From positions 124,001 to 188,000 of the forward strand of contig CAJUDG010000002.1 of NCBI GenBank assembly GCA_910584745.1: a stretch of 64,000 nt of DNA, written 5' to 3'. This stretch comes from an uncultured Eubacteriales bacterium. GTDB taxonomy: Bacteria > Bacillota > Clostridia > Oscillospirales > Acutalibacteraceae. A program made the position numbers and the translations under genes. Every line of letters begins with the position of its first letter. The first letter of the stretch is position 1. This document shows, one piece after another, positions 7,843 through 16,618 of this stretch. Below the pieces are notes generated by a model. It did not search any database. It saw only the letters and a list, made by a program, of their open reading frames with translations, and was not told where the DNA came from.

Positions 7843-7863
7843 AGACGGAAGGAGGATTTATTT

Positions 7864-8328
7864 ATGGAGTTTGTGAACTATGAACGTGAGCTGGACTGGG
7901 AGGACGTGATCGAGAACGACGGCCCGGAATTTACCCTGCTGCCCCCCGGCGACTATGACTTTACGGTCACCGATTTTGAACGGGAGCACTACTCTGGCGG
8001 GGCCAAACTCCCCCCCTGCAACAAGGCCGTGCTCTCCATTACCATCGACGCGCCGGAGGGCCGGGCGGTCATCAAGCACAACCTGTTCCTGCACTCCAAG
8101 TGCGAGGGCCTGCTGTGCGCGTTCTTCAGCAGTATCGGCCAGCGTAAGCACGGCGAAAAGCTGAAAATGAACTGGAGCAAGGTGGTGGGCTCCAAAGGGC
8201 GCTGCAAAATAGACATCCGTAAGTGGGTCAGCGACCGAGACGGCGAGGAAAGGCAGAGCAATGAAATCAAACGATTTTACGAGCCTGTGGAGAAACCTGC
8301 CCAGGGTTTTAAGGCAGGTGAGTTCTGA
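7864..8328 (+). CDS. DUF669 family phage protein
   Basis: 154 residues beginning MEFVNYERELDWEDV. The region LLPPGDYDFTVTDFER and the AFFSSIGQ motif are typical of DUF669, which accompanies Sak4/AAA_24 ATPases and is thought to bind single-stranded DNA or assist recombination. Ends with KAGEF, overlapping the helicase start by one base. Confidence 0.85.
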   Translation: MEFVNYERELDWEDVIENDGPEFTLLPPGDYDFTVTDFEREHYSGGAKLPPCNKAVLSITIDAPEGRAVIKHNLFLHSKCEGLLCAFFSSIGQRKHGEKLKMNWSKVVGSKGRCKIDIRKWVSDRDGEERQSNEIKRFYEPVEKPAQGFKAGEF

Positions 8329-9194
8329 TGGAAAAGAGCAACATAGCTCTCCGTCCATATCAGCAGGAGGCCCGGGCCGCTGTAGAGGGCCAGTGGGATG
8401 AGGGTGTCCGGCGCACGCTGCTGGTGCTGCCTACGGGGTGCGGCAAGACCATCGTCTTTGCCAAAATCACTGAGGACTGCGTAAAGGCCGGCCAGCGGGT
8501 ACTTATCCTGGCCCACCGGGGCGAGCTCTTAGACCAGGCAGCGGACAAAATCAAGAAGTCTACCGGCCTGGGCTGCGCGGTGGAAAAGGCCGAACAAACC
8601 AGCTTGGATAGCTGGTTCCGGGTGACGGTGGGCTCCGTCCAGACCCTCATGCGGGAGAAGCGGCTGAGCCAGTTTGACCCCGGCCACTTCGGCACCATCA
8701 TCATCGACGAGGCCCATCACTGCATTTCCGACAGCTACCAGCGGGTGCTCCAATATTTCGAGGACAGCAACGTGCTTGGCGTTACCGCCACCCCTGACCG
8801 GGGAGATATGCGAAACCTGGGCAGCTACTTCGAGAGCCTGGCCTATGAATACACTCTTCCCAAAGCTATCCGGGAGGGTTACCTTAGCCCGATTAAGGCC
8901 CTCACGGTGCCCCTCAAGCTGGACCTGTCCGGGGTGGGGGTAAACGCCGGAGACTTCAAGGCGGGCGACCTGGGGGACGCTCTGGCCCCCTATCTGCACC
9001 AGATTGCGGAGGAGATGGGCAAGTACTGCCGGGACCGCAAGACTGTGGTGTTCCTGCCCCTGGTGAAAACCTCCCAGAAGTTCCGGGACATCCTTTGCGA
9101 TAAGGGATTTCGGGCGGCGGAGGTCAATGGGGAGAGCCAGGACCGGGCGGAGATTCTGGCCGACTTCGACAGGGGCAAGTACAATGTGCTGTGA
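8328..9194 (+). CDS. SF2 DEAD/DEAH helicase, N-terminal part before an in-frame TGA
   Basis: 288 codons of a superfamily 2 helicase: Q-like RPYQQEA, Walker A LPTGCGKT (34-41), DEAHH Walker B (about 126-130), motif III VTATPDR and the start of RecA domain 2 (KTVVFLPLVKTS). The frame stops at TGA 9192-9194 after YNVL, just before motif V. The same frame continues with NSMLLTEGWDCP, so this is the front half of a normal helicase interrupted by one nonsense codon (probably TGC or TGT to TGA). Alone it lacks motifs V and VI. Confidence 0.85.
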   Translation: MEKSNIALRPYQQEARAAVEGQWDEGVRRTLLVLPTGCGKTIVFAKITEDCVKAGQRVLILAHRGELLDQAADKIKKSTGLGCAVEKAEQTSLDSWFRVTVGSVQTLMREKRLSQFDPGHFGTIIIDEAHHCISDSYQRVLQYFEDSNVLGVTATPDRGDMRNLGSYFESLAYEYTLPKAIREGYLSPIKALTVPLKLDLSGVGVNAGDFKAGDLGDALAPYLHQIAEEMGKYCRDRKTVVFLPLVKTSQKFRDILCDKGFRAAEVNGESQDRAEILADFDRGKYNVL

Positions 9195-9965
9195 AATTCC
9201 ATGCTGCTGACCGAAGGCTGGGACTGCCCCTCGGTGGACTGCGTGGTGGTGCTGCGGCCAACAAAGGTGCGGTCGCTCTATAGCCAGATGGTGGGACGGG
9301 GCACCCGGCTCTACCCCGGCAAAGACCATCTTTTACTACTAGACTTTCTATGGCATACCGAGCGCCACGAACTCTGTCACCCGGCCTCCCTCATCTGCGA
9401 GAACGAGGAAGTGGCCCGGAAAATGACCGAGAACATAGAAGAAGCCGGGGTGCCGGTAGACCTGGAGCAGGCCGAAAAAACCGCCAGCGAGGACGTTGTA
9501 GCCCAGCGCGAGGAAGCCCTGGCCAAGCAGCTGCGGGAGATGCGAAACCGCAAGCGCAAGCTGGTGGACCCCTTGCAGTTCGAGATGTCCATCCAGGCCG
9601 AGGACCTGACCGGCTACACGCCCTCCTTCGGCTGGGAGATGGCCCCGCCCTCTGAAAAGCAGGTGCGGGCCCTAGAAAAGCTGGGCATCTTCCCGGACCA
9701 GATCGACAACGCGGGCAAGGCGGCAAAGCTCCTGGACCGGCTGGACGCCCGGCGGCAGGAGGGCTTGACTACCCCCAAACAGATCCGCTTTTTGGAGCAG
9801 AAGGGATTCCGGCACGTGGGCACCTGGGACTTCCAGGCGGCGAGAAATCTCATTGACCGTATCGCGGCCAACGGCTGGAGGGTTCCCTATGACATCAACC
9901 CCAGCGCATATGTACCCCAATATACCCCGAAGCCGATAGACTTTGGCTTTGATATTTTTGACTGA
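9195..9965 (+). pseudogene. SF2 helicase, C-terminal part after the in-frame TGA
   Basis: Continuation of the helicase in the same frame; the first ATG is 9201. Holds motif V (LLTEGWDCPSVD) and motif VI (SQMVGRGTRLYPG), then a charged helical region and a C-terminal domain. No clear SD stands before ATG 9201, so independent translation is doubtful. Joined, the two parts would make a helicase of about 545 residues, usual for phage replicative SF2 helicases. Confidence 0.75.
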
Positions 9966-9976
9966 GAGGCCCCATA

Positions 9977-12217
9977 ATGGATTACCCCAAGACAAAATTA
10001 ACTGAAATGCTGCCCTACATAGACCCGGCAACTCTGAACTATCAGGACTGGGTCAACGTGGGCATGGGCCTGAAGGAGGCCGGGTATACCGCCCTGGACT
10101 GGGAGCAATGGAGCGCCCGAGACAGCAAGCGGTATCACCCTGGCGAGTGTGAGCGCAAGTGGGAGACTTTTAACGGCTCGGCCAATCCAGTCACCGGCGG
10201 GACTATCGTACAGATGGCCCTTGACCGGGGCTGGAGGCCCCCGGCCCGGGAAGGGCGCGAGCTGGCATGGGACGACATCATCAGCGCGGATGATGACCTG
10301 GTAGTGGTAAATCAGGACTGGGTAGAGGCTCGCGAGGTGGAAGAACCTCAAGTCTGGGACGCAGTTCAAGAGTTGATTTCCTACCTGGAGGTCTTGTTCG
10401 ATGCAGACGATTGTGTGGGCTACGTCACCAAAAGCTACGAAAAGGACGGCAAGCACATCCCCTCCAAAGGCTGTTACGACCGCACAGCGGGCAAGCTCAT
10501 TCAAGAGCTGAGCCGGTGCAATGGCGATATAGGCCGGGTGCTGGGGGACTACTCCCCCGAGGCCGGGGCCTGGATACGCTTCAATCCCCTGGACGGTAAA
10601 GGGGTCAAGAACGAGAACGTGACCGACTTCCGCTATGCTCTAGTTGAAAGCGACAGTATACCGGTTGAAAAGCAGAACGCCATCATCAGAGAACTGGAAC
10701 TCCCGGTGGCCGCGCTGGTACATTCGGGCGGCAAGAGTATTCACGCTATCGTCCGCGTTGAGGCGGGCAGCTATGAGGAATACCGCACACGGGTGGACTA
10801 TCTCTATGAGGTCTGCAAGAAGAACGGCCTGGAGCCTGACCGGCAGAACCGCAATCCTTCAAGGCTTTCACGTATGCCGGGAGTGATGCGCAAGGAAAAT
10901 AAGCAGTTCCTGGTGGCGACCAACATCGGCAAGGCCAGCTGGAACGAGTGGAAAGAATGGGTCGAGAGCGTCAACGATGACCTCCCCGACCTGGAAGAAG
11001 AACTGAACGACAACCTGCCCGAGCTGGCCCCGGAGCTTATCGGGGGCATCCTCCGGCAGGGGCACAAAATGCTGCTGGCGGGCCCCTCGAAGGCGGGTAA
11101 GAGCTACGCCCTTATCGAGCTCGCGGTGTGCATCGCCGAGGGCAGGCCCTGGTTAGGCTTCCCATGCGCCCAGGGGAAAGTAATGTATGTGAACCTGGAA
11201 CTGGACCGGGCCAGCTGCCTGCACCGGTTCTGGGACGTGCGGCAGGCCATGAAAATGTCATTCCAACACAGCGTGGACATCTGGAACCTCAGAGGGCACT
11301 CCATCCCTATGGACAAGCTGGCCCCCAAGCTCATCCGCCGGGCCGCGAAGAAGAATTACATCGCCATCATCATCGACCCCATCTACAAGGTCATCACCGG
11401 CGACGAGAACAGCGCCGACCAGATGGCCAACTTCTGCAACCAGTTTGACAAGGTGTGTACCGAACTGGGCACGGCGGTGATCTACTGCCACCATCACAGT
11501 AAGGGCGCACAGGGCGGCAAGCGGTCGATGGACCGGGCCTCCGGCTCGGGAGTGTTCGCCCGGGACCCGGACGCGCTCTTGGACCTGATCGAGCTGGACC
11601 TGACCGAGGAACTGCTCAAGCAGGAGGAGAACAAGGCCGTATGCGCTGTGTGCATGGATTGGCTGGAGCGCTATGGGTTCGCCGACGAGGCAAGCCAGGA
11701 CGATGCTTGCAGTGAATCAGTCATGCTGGAGATTTGTCGAACAAAGCTCCAGCTCAACTCTCAGGCGCACCTGATGGAGGATATCAGCGTCGCGAGGAAG
11801 GCCGTGCAGGCCCGCACAGCCTGGCGCATTGAGGGCACCCTGCGTGAGTTCCCTAAGTTCCCGCCCGTGAACCTCTGGTTCGATTACCCTATTCACCGGC
11901 AGGACATGGTGGGAGTGCTCAAGGATATTGCGCCGGAGACAGCTATGCCGTTCTACCAAAAGGGGGCAAGAGCGCACTCAAAATCGGCAAAAAAGAAAGC
12001 CAAAGACAAAGCTGCTGAGTTTGAGGACGCCGTGAACAACTGTAACATGGGCGAGCCTCCGACAGTAAAAAACCTGGCTGAATGGTTCTCGTCAACGGGC
12101 AAAAATGTTGCCGAACGCACAGTACGCGATTGGGTAAAAAAGTTTGGATACTATGTTGATAAAAATTCAGGTGTGGTCTTAAAAGCAGATTCATCTACCG
12201 TAAACGCAAGCGAGTGA
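9977..12217 (+). CDS. Primase-helicase fusion (PriCT-2 plus RepA-like ATPase)
   Basis: 746 residues. N-terminal PriCT-2-like segment (residues 1-80, DWVNVGMGLKEAGY, FNGSANPVTGGTI); a primase-like middle with VHSGGKSIHAIVRV and RNPSRLSRMPG; an AAA_25/RepA helicase domain with Walker A AGPSKAGKS near 368-376, Walker B AIIIDPIYK and ATPase-sensor YCHHHSKG. The C-terminus carries Lys-rich spacer and a helix-turn-helix-like end (AERTVRDWVKKFGY). Central replication protein of the phage; directly followed by the hairpin array at 12220. Confidence 0.85.
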   Translation: MDYPKTKLTEMLPYIDPATLNYQDWVNVGMGLKEAGYTALDWEQWSARDSKRYHPGECERKWETFNGSANPVTGGTIVQMALDRGWRPPAREGRELAWDDIISADDDLVVVNQDWVEAREVEEPQVWDAVQELISYLEVLFDADDCVGYVTKSYEKDGKHIPSKGCYDRTAGKLIQELSRCNGDIGRVLGDYSPEAGAWIRFNPLDGKGVKNENVTDFRYALVESDSIPVEKQNAIIRELELPVAALVHSGGKSIHAIVRVEAGSYEEYRTRVDYLYEVCKKNGLEPDRQNRNPSRLSRMPGVMRKENKQFLVATNIGKASWNEWKEWVESVNDDLPDLEEELNDNLPELAPELIGGILRQGHKMLLAGPSKAGKSYALIELAVCIAEGRPWLGFPCAQGKVMYVNLELDRASCLHRFWDVRQAMKMSFQHSVDIWNLRGHSIPMDKLAPKLIRRAAKKNYIAIIIDPIYKVITGDENSADQMANFCNQFDKVCTELGTAVIYCHHHSKGAQGGKRSMDRASGSGVFARDPDALLDLIELDLTEELLKQEENKAVCAVCMDWLERYGFADEASQDDACSESVMLEICRTKLQLNSQAHLMEDISVARKAVQARTAWRIEGTLREFPKFPPVNLWFDYPIHRQDMVGVLKDIAPETAMPFYQKGARAHSKSAKKKAKDKAAEFEDAVNNCNMGEPPTVKNLAEWFSSTGKNVAERTVRDWVKKFGYYVDKNSGVVLKADSSTVNASE

Positions 12218-12219
12218 GC

Positions 12220-12371
12220 GCGGCGAATAACAGGGTTTTTACTGTATTCCGCAACGCGGCGGATAACTAAAATTGCAGTTCCCCGCCACACGGCGGATAA
12301 CAGGAAAACGCTGTTTCCCGCACGGCGGCGGAAAACTGTATACCCTACGGGTATAAATCCCCCTCCGCCGC
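12220..12371 (+). repeat. Four tandem hairpins with compensating stem changes
   Basis: Direct repeats of CGGCGGATAAC type start at 12221, 12257, 12291 and 12326, about 35 bp apart. Each unit folds: GCGG...CCGC outer arms plus an inner stem, ACAG/CTGT in unit 1, AACT/AGTT in unit 2, AACAG/CTGTT in unit 3. Unit 4 has GCGGCGG/CCGCCGC outside and TATACCC/GGGTATA inside (12339-12355). Inner arms change together between units, so pairing is kept while sequence is not. Candidate replication origin or RNA element; function inferred only from its place after the primase. Confidence 0.75.
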
Positions 12372-12380
12372 TACGCAACG

Positions 12381-12442
12381 TCACGTGTGGGTGAGAAGGG
12401 GAACGCCTACGGTGTGCGTTCCCCCCTTCACCCCACACATGA
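12381..12442 (+). repeat. Long imperfect hairpin after the tandem array
   Basis: Arms with GTGTGGG...GGGGAACGC on the left and GCGTTCCCC...CCCACAC on the right enclose a loop of about nine bases; outer TCA/TGA pairs extend it. No T-run follows, so it is not a standard terminator. It completes the 280-bp gene-free space between primase and resolvase. Confidence 0.55.
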
Positions 12443-12496
12443 CCGTGACAAAAGGACCGCAAAACAAAAAAACGAAACTTTAGTGAGGTAAAGTGC

Positions 12497-12889
12497 ATGG
12501 AAACTCAATTTTTTCTGGCTATAAAACCGCCCACCGTGACCCATCAGGAGAAACGGGCGGGAGTGCGAAACGGCAAGCCCTTTTTCTACGAGGCCCCGGA
12601 GTTGAAAGCAGCTCGCACGAAACTCACCGCGCACCTGAGCAAACACCGGCCCAAAAAGCCATACCGGGGCGGGGTACGGCTGGTGGTGAAGTGGTGCTTC
12701 CCCAGGGGGCGGCACCGGGACGGAGAGTACCGCATCACCAAACCCGATACCGATAACCTGCAGAAGCTCCTCAAGGACTGCATGACCGCCACGGGCTTTT
12801 GGACAGACGACGCGCTGGTGGCCTCTGAGATTGTAGAGAAGTTCTGGGCCGAGCGGCCGGGGATTTTCATCCGCATTGAGGAATTGTGA
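12497..12889 (+). CDS. rusA: RusA-family Holliday junction resolvase
   Basis: 130 residues with the RusA signature: KPDTDNLQKLLKDCMT in which the Asp residues coordinate the metal, and DDALV downstream. N-terminal FFLAIKPPTVTHQ is typical of the phage subfamily. Cuts four-way junctions made during phage recombination and replication. Stop overlaps the next start (TGATG). Confidence 0.92.
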   Translation: METQFFLAIKPPTVTHQEKRAGVRNGKPFFYEAPELKAARTKLTAHLSKHRPKKPYRGGVRLVVKWCFPRGRHRDGEYRITKPDTDNLQKLLKDCMTATGFWTDDALVASEIVEKFWAERPGIFIRIEEL

Positions 12890-13089
12890 TGGAGGCGCAC
12901 GAGGTCAAGAGGAACCTGAACAAGGTCGTGGCGGCCCCGGACGGCGTCAGGTATAAGCTCACCGGGGCCACTATCCGGCTGAACGAGAAGACCGGCGAGT
13001 ATTGGTATCAGGCTGAATTGCAGGACCTGACTGCCCTACACTCCGTCCGTATCTGCAAGCTGGAGGATGTGGAGGTGTCCGCGCCATGA
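12889..13089 (+). CDS. Small hypothetical phage protein
   Basis: 66 residues from ATG 12889, overlapping the rusA stop. Beta-rich (RYKLTGATIRLNEKTGEYWYQAEL), acidic C-terminus. Not recognised; ends inside the start region of the next gene, indicating one operon. Confidence 0.7.
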   Translation: MEAHEVKRNLNKVVAAPDGVRYKLTGATIRLNEKTGEYWYQAELQDLTALHSVRICKLEDVEVSAP

Positions 13090-13943
13090 AAAACCTGACA
13101 CGACAAGTGCGCGGACAAACGCAAAAGGAGCTGGTCAGGTTATTCGACCGGCTGGCGCAGCGGCATTCCCGCTGGGAGGTGTGGGCCGACTTTGTGTACA
13201 TGACCGCCGCCGCGCTCTCCAACGCGGTAGACAAGGTGCACTTTGAGGAGCGGGAGAAGGACTATCTGACGATAGCGGGAAAGTACAACAAGGCTGAGTT
13301 GGAGGCTGTGGCGGAGATGTTCGCCCTTCTTGGAATTGGCATGGACGAGAACCCCGACCAGGATTTTCTCGGCGAGCTGTTTATGAGCCTGGACCTGGGC
13401 AACCAGTACAAGGGCCAGTTCTTCACCCCCTATAGCGTGTGTCGGATGATGGCCCAGATCACTGGCACGGACGACCTCAAGGCAAAGCTGGACCGACAGG
13501 GATGGGTGTCTGTCAATGACTGTTGCTGTGGAGCCGGGGCGCTGCTGGTGGCCTTCGCCAACGAGTGCACCCGGCAGGGGGTCAACTACCAGACCTCGGT
13601 GCTGTTCGTGGCCCAGGACATCGACCTGACAGCGGGACTCATGTGCTACATACAACTGAGCCTGTTGGGATGTCCCGGCTATGTGGTAATCGGCAACACC
13701 CTGACCGAACCCTCTCTCAGCCTGGACGGCCGGGGGCTTATCCCCCAGGACAAGGGCAATGTGTGGTACATGCCGTTTTACTTCCGGGATGTGTGGCATT
13801 GGCGGCGGGTATGGGCACAAATGGATATGCTTTTCAAGAGCGAGAACCAGGAGCAGAGCGACCCCGCCCTGCCTGAACCGAAACCACCACCGGAGCCGGT
13901 GGTGTATAACGCAACAAAGACAGGACAACTGACACTATTTTAA
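13086..13943 (+). CDS. N6-adenine methylase-like protein without a clear catalytic NPPY
   Basis: 285 residues. GQFFTPYSVCRMMA and the SAM-binding motif NDCCCGAGALLVAFA match the HsdM/N-6 methylase family. Where motif IV (NPPY/DPPF) is expected the sequence reads GNTLTEPSLS, so methyl transfer is doubtful. A Pro-rich linker ends in GQLTLF at the extreme C-terminus, matching the bacterial sliding-clamp binding pentapeptide QLxLF. The following protein ends in the same motif. Confidence 0.75.
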   Translation: MKNLTRQVRGQTQKELVRLFDRLAQRHSRWEVWADFVYMTAAALSNAVDKVHFEEREKDYLTIAGKYNKAELEAVAEMFALLGIGMDENPDQDFLGELFMSLDLGNQYKGQFFTPYSVCRMMAQITGTDDLKAKLDRQGWVSVNDCCCGAGALLVAFANECTRQGVNYQTSVLFVAQDIDLTAGLMCYIQLSLLGCPGYVVIGNTLTEPSLSLDGRGLIPQDKGNVWYMPFYFRDVWHWRRVWAQMDMLFKSENQEQSDPALPEPKPPPEPVVYNATKTGQLTLF

Positions 13944-13961
13944 GTCATAAGGAGTGTAAGC

Positions 13962-14474
13962 ATGGAAAACATCGTAAACATTCAAGACCACCAGGAGCCT
14001 GACTACCCCGTCCTGGCGGCGGAAAAGATAGCTGCCGAGCTGAAGGACTTCTCAGGCGGCAACAAGGAGAAAGCAATCTCAAAATTTGCTGCCTCTGAGC
14101 TGACCCATTACTGCGAACAGTCCCCGAAATTCGCCGAGGTAGTCTACAAGACCCGTCGCACCCTCTCCGACTGCTGTGCCCAGGTGATGAAGGGCACCGG
14201 CAATTATGTGTCGGACATCGATGTGTACAGGGGCATCGTGCGGGCCTACTTCCCCAACGCGGACGTGAAATTCCTGATGAACATTGAGATCAACGGCGCG
14301 GCTCCCTCTGAGGAGGAGATGGCAAAGCCTCCTGAGAAACCGAAACCCAAGCCCAAACCGGCCCCCAAAAAGCCGGCTGAAAAGGCTACGGCTCGCGCCA
14401 AGCCCGCCCCGGCCAAGCCCGAGCCCAAGAAAAAGCCCGAGCAGCCCGAAATGATACAACTGACGCTGTTTTAG
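13962..14474 (+). CDS. PcfK-like protein with C-terminal clamp-binding motif
   Basis: 170 residues. The N-terminal 105 residues form the PcfK-like domain (PVLAAEKIAAELKDF, ending in PNADVKFLMNIEIN). Residues 110-160 are a Pro/Lys/Ala-rich linker, then QLTLF closes the chain, a sliding-clamp binding pentapeptide. PcfK and PcfJ are named from the conjugative plasmid pCF10 but are frequent in Firmicute phages; their function is not settled. Adjacent to pcfJ. Confidence 0.85.
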   Translation: MENIVNIQDHQEPDYPVLAAEKIAAELKDFSGGNKEKAISKFAASELTHYCEQSPKFAEVVYKTRRTLSDCCAQVMKGTGNYVSDIDVYRGIVRAYFPNADVKFLMNIEINGAAPSEEEMAKPPEKPKPKPKPAPKKPAEKATARAKPAPAKPEPKKKPEQPEMIQLTLF

Positions 14475-14486
14475 GGGGTGGGGAGA

Positions 14487-16424
14487 ATGCTGGTAAAAAA
14501 GATTTTGGAGACCCTGCCTCTTACTCCCGGCCCCAAGCCGCCGAAGAAGGTGGAGTTCACCGCCGGGGCCGCTGTGCATGACCTTCCCCGCTGCGGGGAG
14601 GTGCTGGCGGTAGACGTGTATAACCGCAAGCGGGAGCTGATATACCGCTTCTTCTCGGACGGGAAGAACTACATTACCCTGGTGGCGCAGGCATTTGGAG
14701 GGTTTACCCCCGGCTGGACGGAGCGCAATCCTGCTGGCAGTCATGTTTATTATTCAGCAGTCGACATTGCCGCCAGCCCTGAGAGTATCGCGGCCGTGGA
14801 CAGAGTGCTGAAGAACGTCAGTACCTGGAGAAGCGATAACGGCAAGGTGGGAAACGCCGTGCAGGATTTCATCTGCACCGTGGGCCGGGAGCGCCGGTGG
14901 CGGGCCTATGATAACCGCCAGGAGCTGATAAAAGCCCACTTCGCCATGTTCCCGGAGTACCCCAAAGACCTGGCGGCGTTCTGCGAGGAGAACGTGTTTC
15001 ATGAGTCGGTGTTGTACGTCTCCAAACTTGAGAAGGGCAAGCGCCGGGCCGTGTGCCGCCATTGCGGGAAGTCCTTCCAGGTGGGCCGGGAGATAAAGCC
15101 CGGCGGCTCGGGGGTATGCCCCAAGTGCGGTTGGCCGGTGAACTACCGGGCCCAATGGGTCAAGGCCGAAGTCACCCACAAGGCAAAAATCTGCATCGCC
15201 TGCAAGATGGAGGGCCAGCTGCTCCTTCGCTATACGGATGTGGAGCGCAGGGTCTATCCCGACGATAAGAAACCGGATTACCATTTCTCCGACGATTTCA
15301 AGACCCTGTTTTTGGTCCATAGAGGTAAGCCCACCGAGTACGCCTACGCCTGGTGCCAGGCCCCCTATCAGGGCTACGACTGGCGGCGGCTGCGCAACGG
15401 CACGGAGTGCCTGGGAGACAGTTACGTGTACACACCCAATCTGCGGGAGGTGTTCGGGGAGCGATACTACAACGTGGACTTGCAGGCCGGTCTTGCGGGC
15501 CTGCGCCGCCCCATTTCCTTTAGGCGGCTGCTGGACAATCTGAAGAACATCCCCCAAGCGGAGTACCTGATGAAAGCCGGTCTGCCGGTGCTGGCGGCGG
15601 GTAATCTGCCTGACACCAACGCAAAGACATTGCCGGAGCTGACGGGACTGGGAAAGCATTTCCTCCCCGTCATGCGGGAGAGCCAGGCCAGCCTCCGGGA
15701 GATACAGGCGGTGGCGGAGCAGAAGCACCCCAAGCCAGAAGATTTGCGCCAGCTATGCGCCCAGCGCCTGGACAGGGAGAGCCTGGGGCTGATGGAAGAA
15801 CTTGCCCGTTATAACGATTTGGGGCGCGTTCTGAGGTATGTGCGGACTCAGCGAGAGTTATTTCCCCCGCAGGCAAAGCGCCGCAAGCTGCCCTATTTCC
15901 TAGGGCTTTACCGGGACTATCTCCACATGGCCCAGGACTTGAAAAGCAACATGAGCCAGCGGGCCATTTTGGAGCCCCGGAACCTAAAGGAGCGCCACGA
16001 CCTGTTGGCTGCGAGGGTCAATGAGGTTAAATCCGAGCGCGAGAATGCCAGGATGCAGAAAATGATTGAAAATGGCCTGTACTGGTGGGCTCATGAGTAC
16101 GCCAACGAGGATTTTTGCGTGGTCTATCCCCGGAAACACAGCGATTTTATCACCGAGGGCCAACGACTGAATCACTGCGTAGGCAGCGCCGGGTACTATG
16201 AGCGGCATATGGAGGGCAAGCGGATGGTGTTCTTTATCCGCAGGGCCAGCGAGCCGGAGAAAGCATATTTCACTGCTGAGATCGACATGAGCGCGGGGCG
16301 CATTTTGCAGCTGTACGGATTTGGGGACTGCTCCGCGCCGAGAGATGTAAGGGCGTTTACAGAGGGTTTTGCCAGGGCGGTTGTAAGGTGGCAGAGCGCG
16401 GAGGGTGAGAGGAGGGCCAGTTGA
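14487..16424 (+). CDS. PcfJ-like protein
   Basis: 645 residues from ATG 14487 behind GGGGTGGGGAG. A zinc-ribbon-like part (CRHCGKSFQVG, CPKCGWPVNYR, about residues 190-220) is followed by a long helical region and the PcfJ hallmark near the C-terminus: EGQRLNHCVGSAGYYERH and FFIRRASEPEKAYFTAEID. Partner of the preceding PcfK. Role in the phage unknown; nucleic-acid binding is suggested by the zinc ribbon. Confidence 0.85.
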   Translation: MLVKKILETLPLTPGPKPPKKVEFTAGAAVHDLPRCGEVLAVDVYNRKRELIYRFFSDGKNYITLVAQAFGGFTPGWTERNPAGSHVYYSAVDIAASPESIAAVDRVLKNVSTWRSDNGKVGNAVQDFICTVGRERRWRAYDNRQELIKAHFAMFPEYPKDLAAFCEENVFHESVLYVSKLEKGKRRAVCRHCGKSFQVGREIKPGGSGVCPKCGWPVNYRAQWVKAEVTHKAKICIACKMEGQLLLRYTDVERRVYPDDKKPDYHFSDDFKTLFLVHRGKPTEYAYAWCQAPYQGYDWRRLRNGTECLGDSYVYTPNLREVFGERYYNVDLQAGLAGLRRPISFRRLLDNLKNIPQAEYLMKAGLPVLAAGNLPDTNAKTLPELTGLGKHFLPVMRESQASLREIQAVAEQKHPKPEDLRQLCAQRLDRESLGLMEELARYNDLGRVLRYVRTQRELFPPQAKRRKLPYFLGLYRDYLHMAQDLKSNMSQRAILEPRNLKERHDLLAARVNEVKSERENARMQKMIENGLYWWAHEYANEDFCVVYPRKHSDFITEGQRLNHCVGSAGYYERHMEGKRMVFFIRRASEPEKAYFTAEIDMSAGRILQLYGFGDCSAPRDVRAFTEGFARAVVRWQSAEGERRAS

Positions 16425-16618
16425 TGGAGCGTGGGTGTATCAACTTCAGGTGCGTAAGGCGGCGGGGATATTTCTGCTGCGCGGACTGCCGGGAGCGGGA
16501 GCTGTGCCCGGTTCCCTGCCAGAACAGCCCGGAACTGTGCGGGCTTGCAAGGGAGAACGTGCCAAAAAATAAGGAGGTCAAGGAGTATGCCGAGAGCAGA
16601 AAAGACGGCAAAGATTAA
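16424..16618 (+). CDS. Cysteine-rich small protein
   Basis: 64 residues from ATG 16424 overlapping the previous stop. Eight to nine Cys in the first 40 residues (FCCADCRERELCPVPC) suggest zinc binding. Not recognised. Overlaps the Lar-like gene downstream. Confidence 0.7.
   Translation: MERGCINFRCVRRRGYFCCADCRERELCPVPCQNSPELCGLARENVPKNKEVKEYAESRKDGKD

Noticed and set aside
9192..9194. TGA recoded as a sense codon throughout the phage
   Set aside because: Many prophage genes with normal lengths end in TGA (for example at 4665, 9965, 12217, 12889 and 16424), so general reassignment is unlikely.
12220..12371. CRISPR array
   Set aside because: Repeats are short, diverged and self-complementary with no unique spacers and no cas genes in the window.
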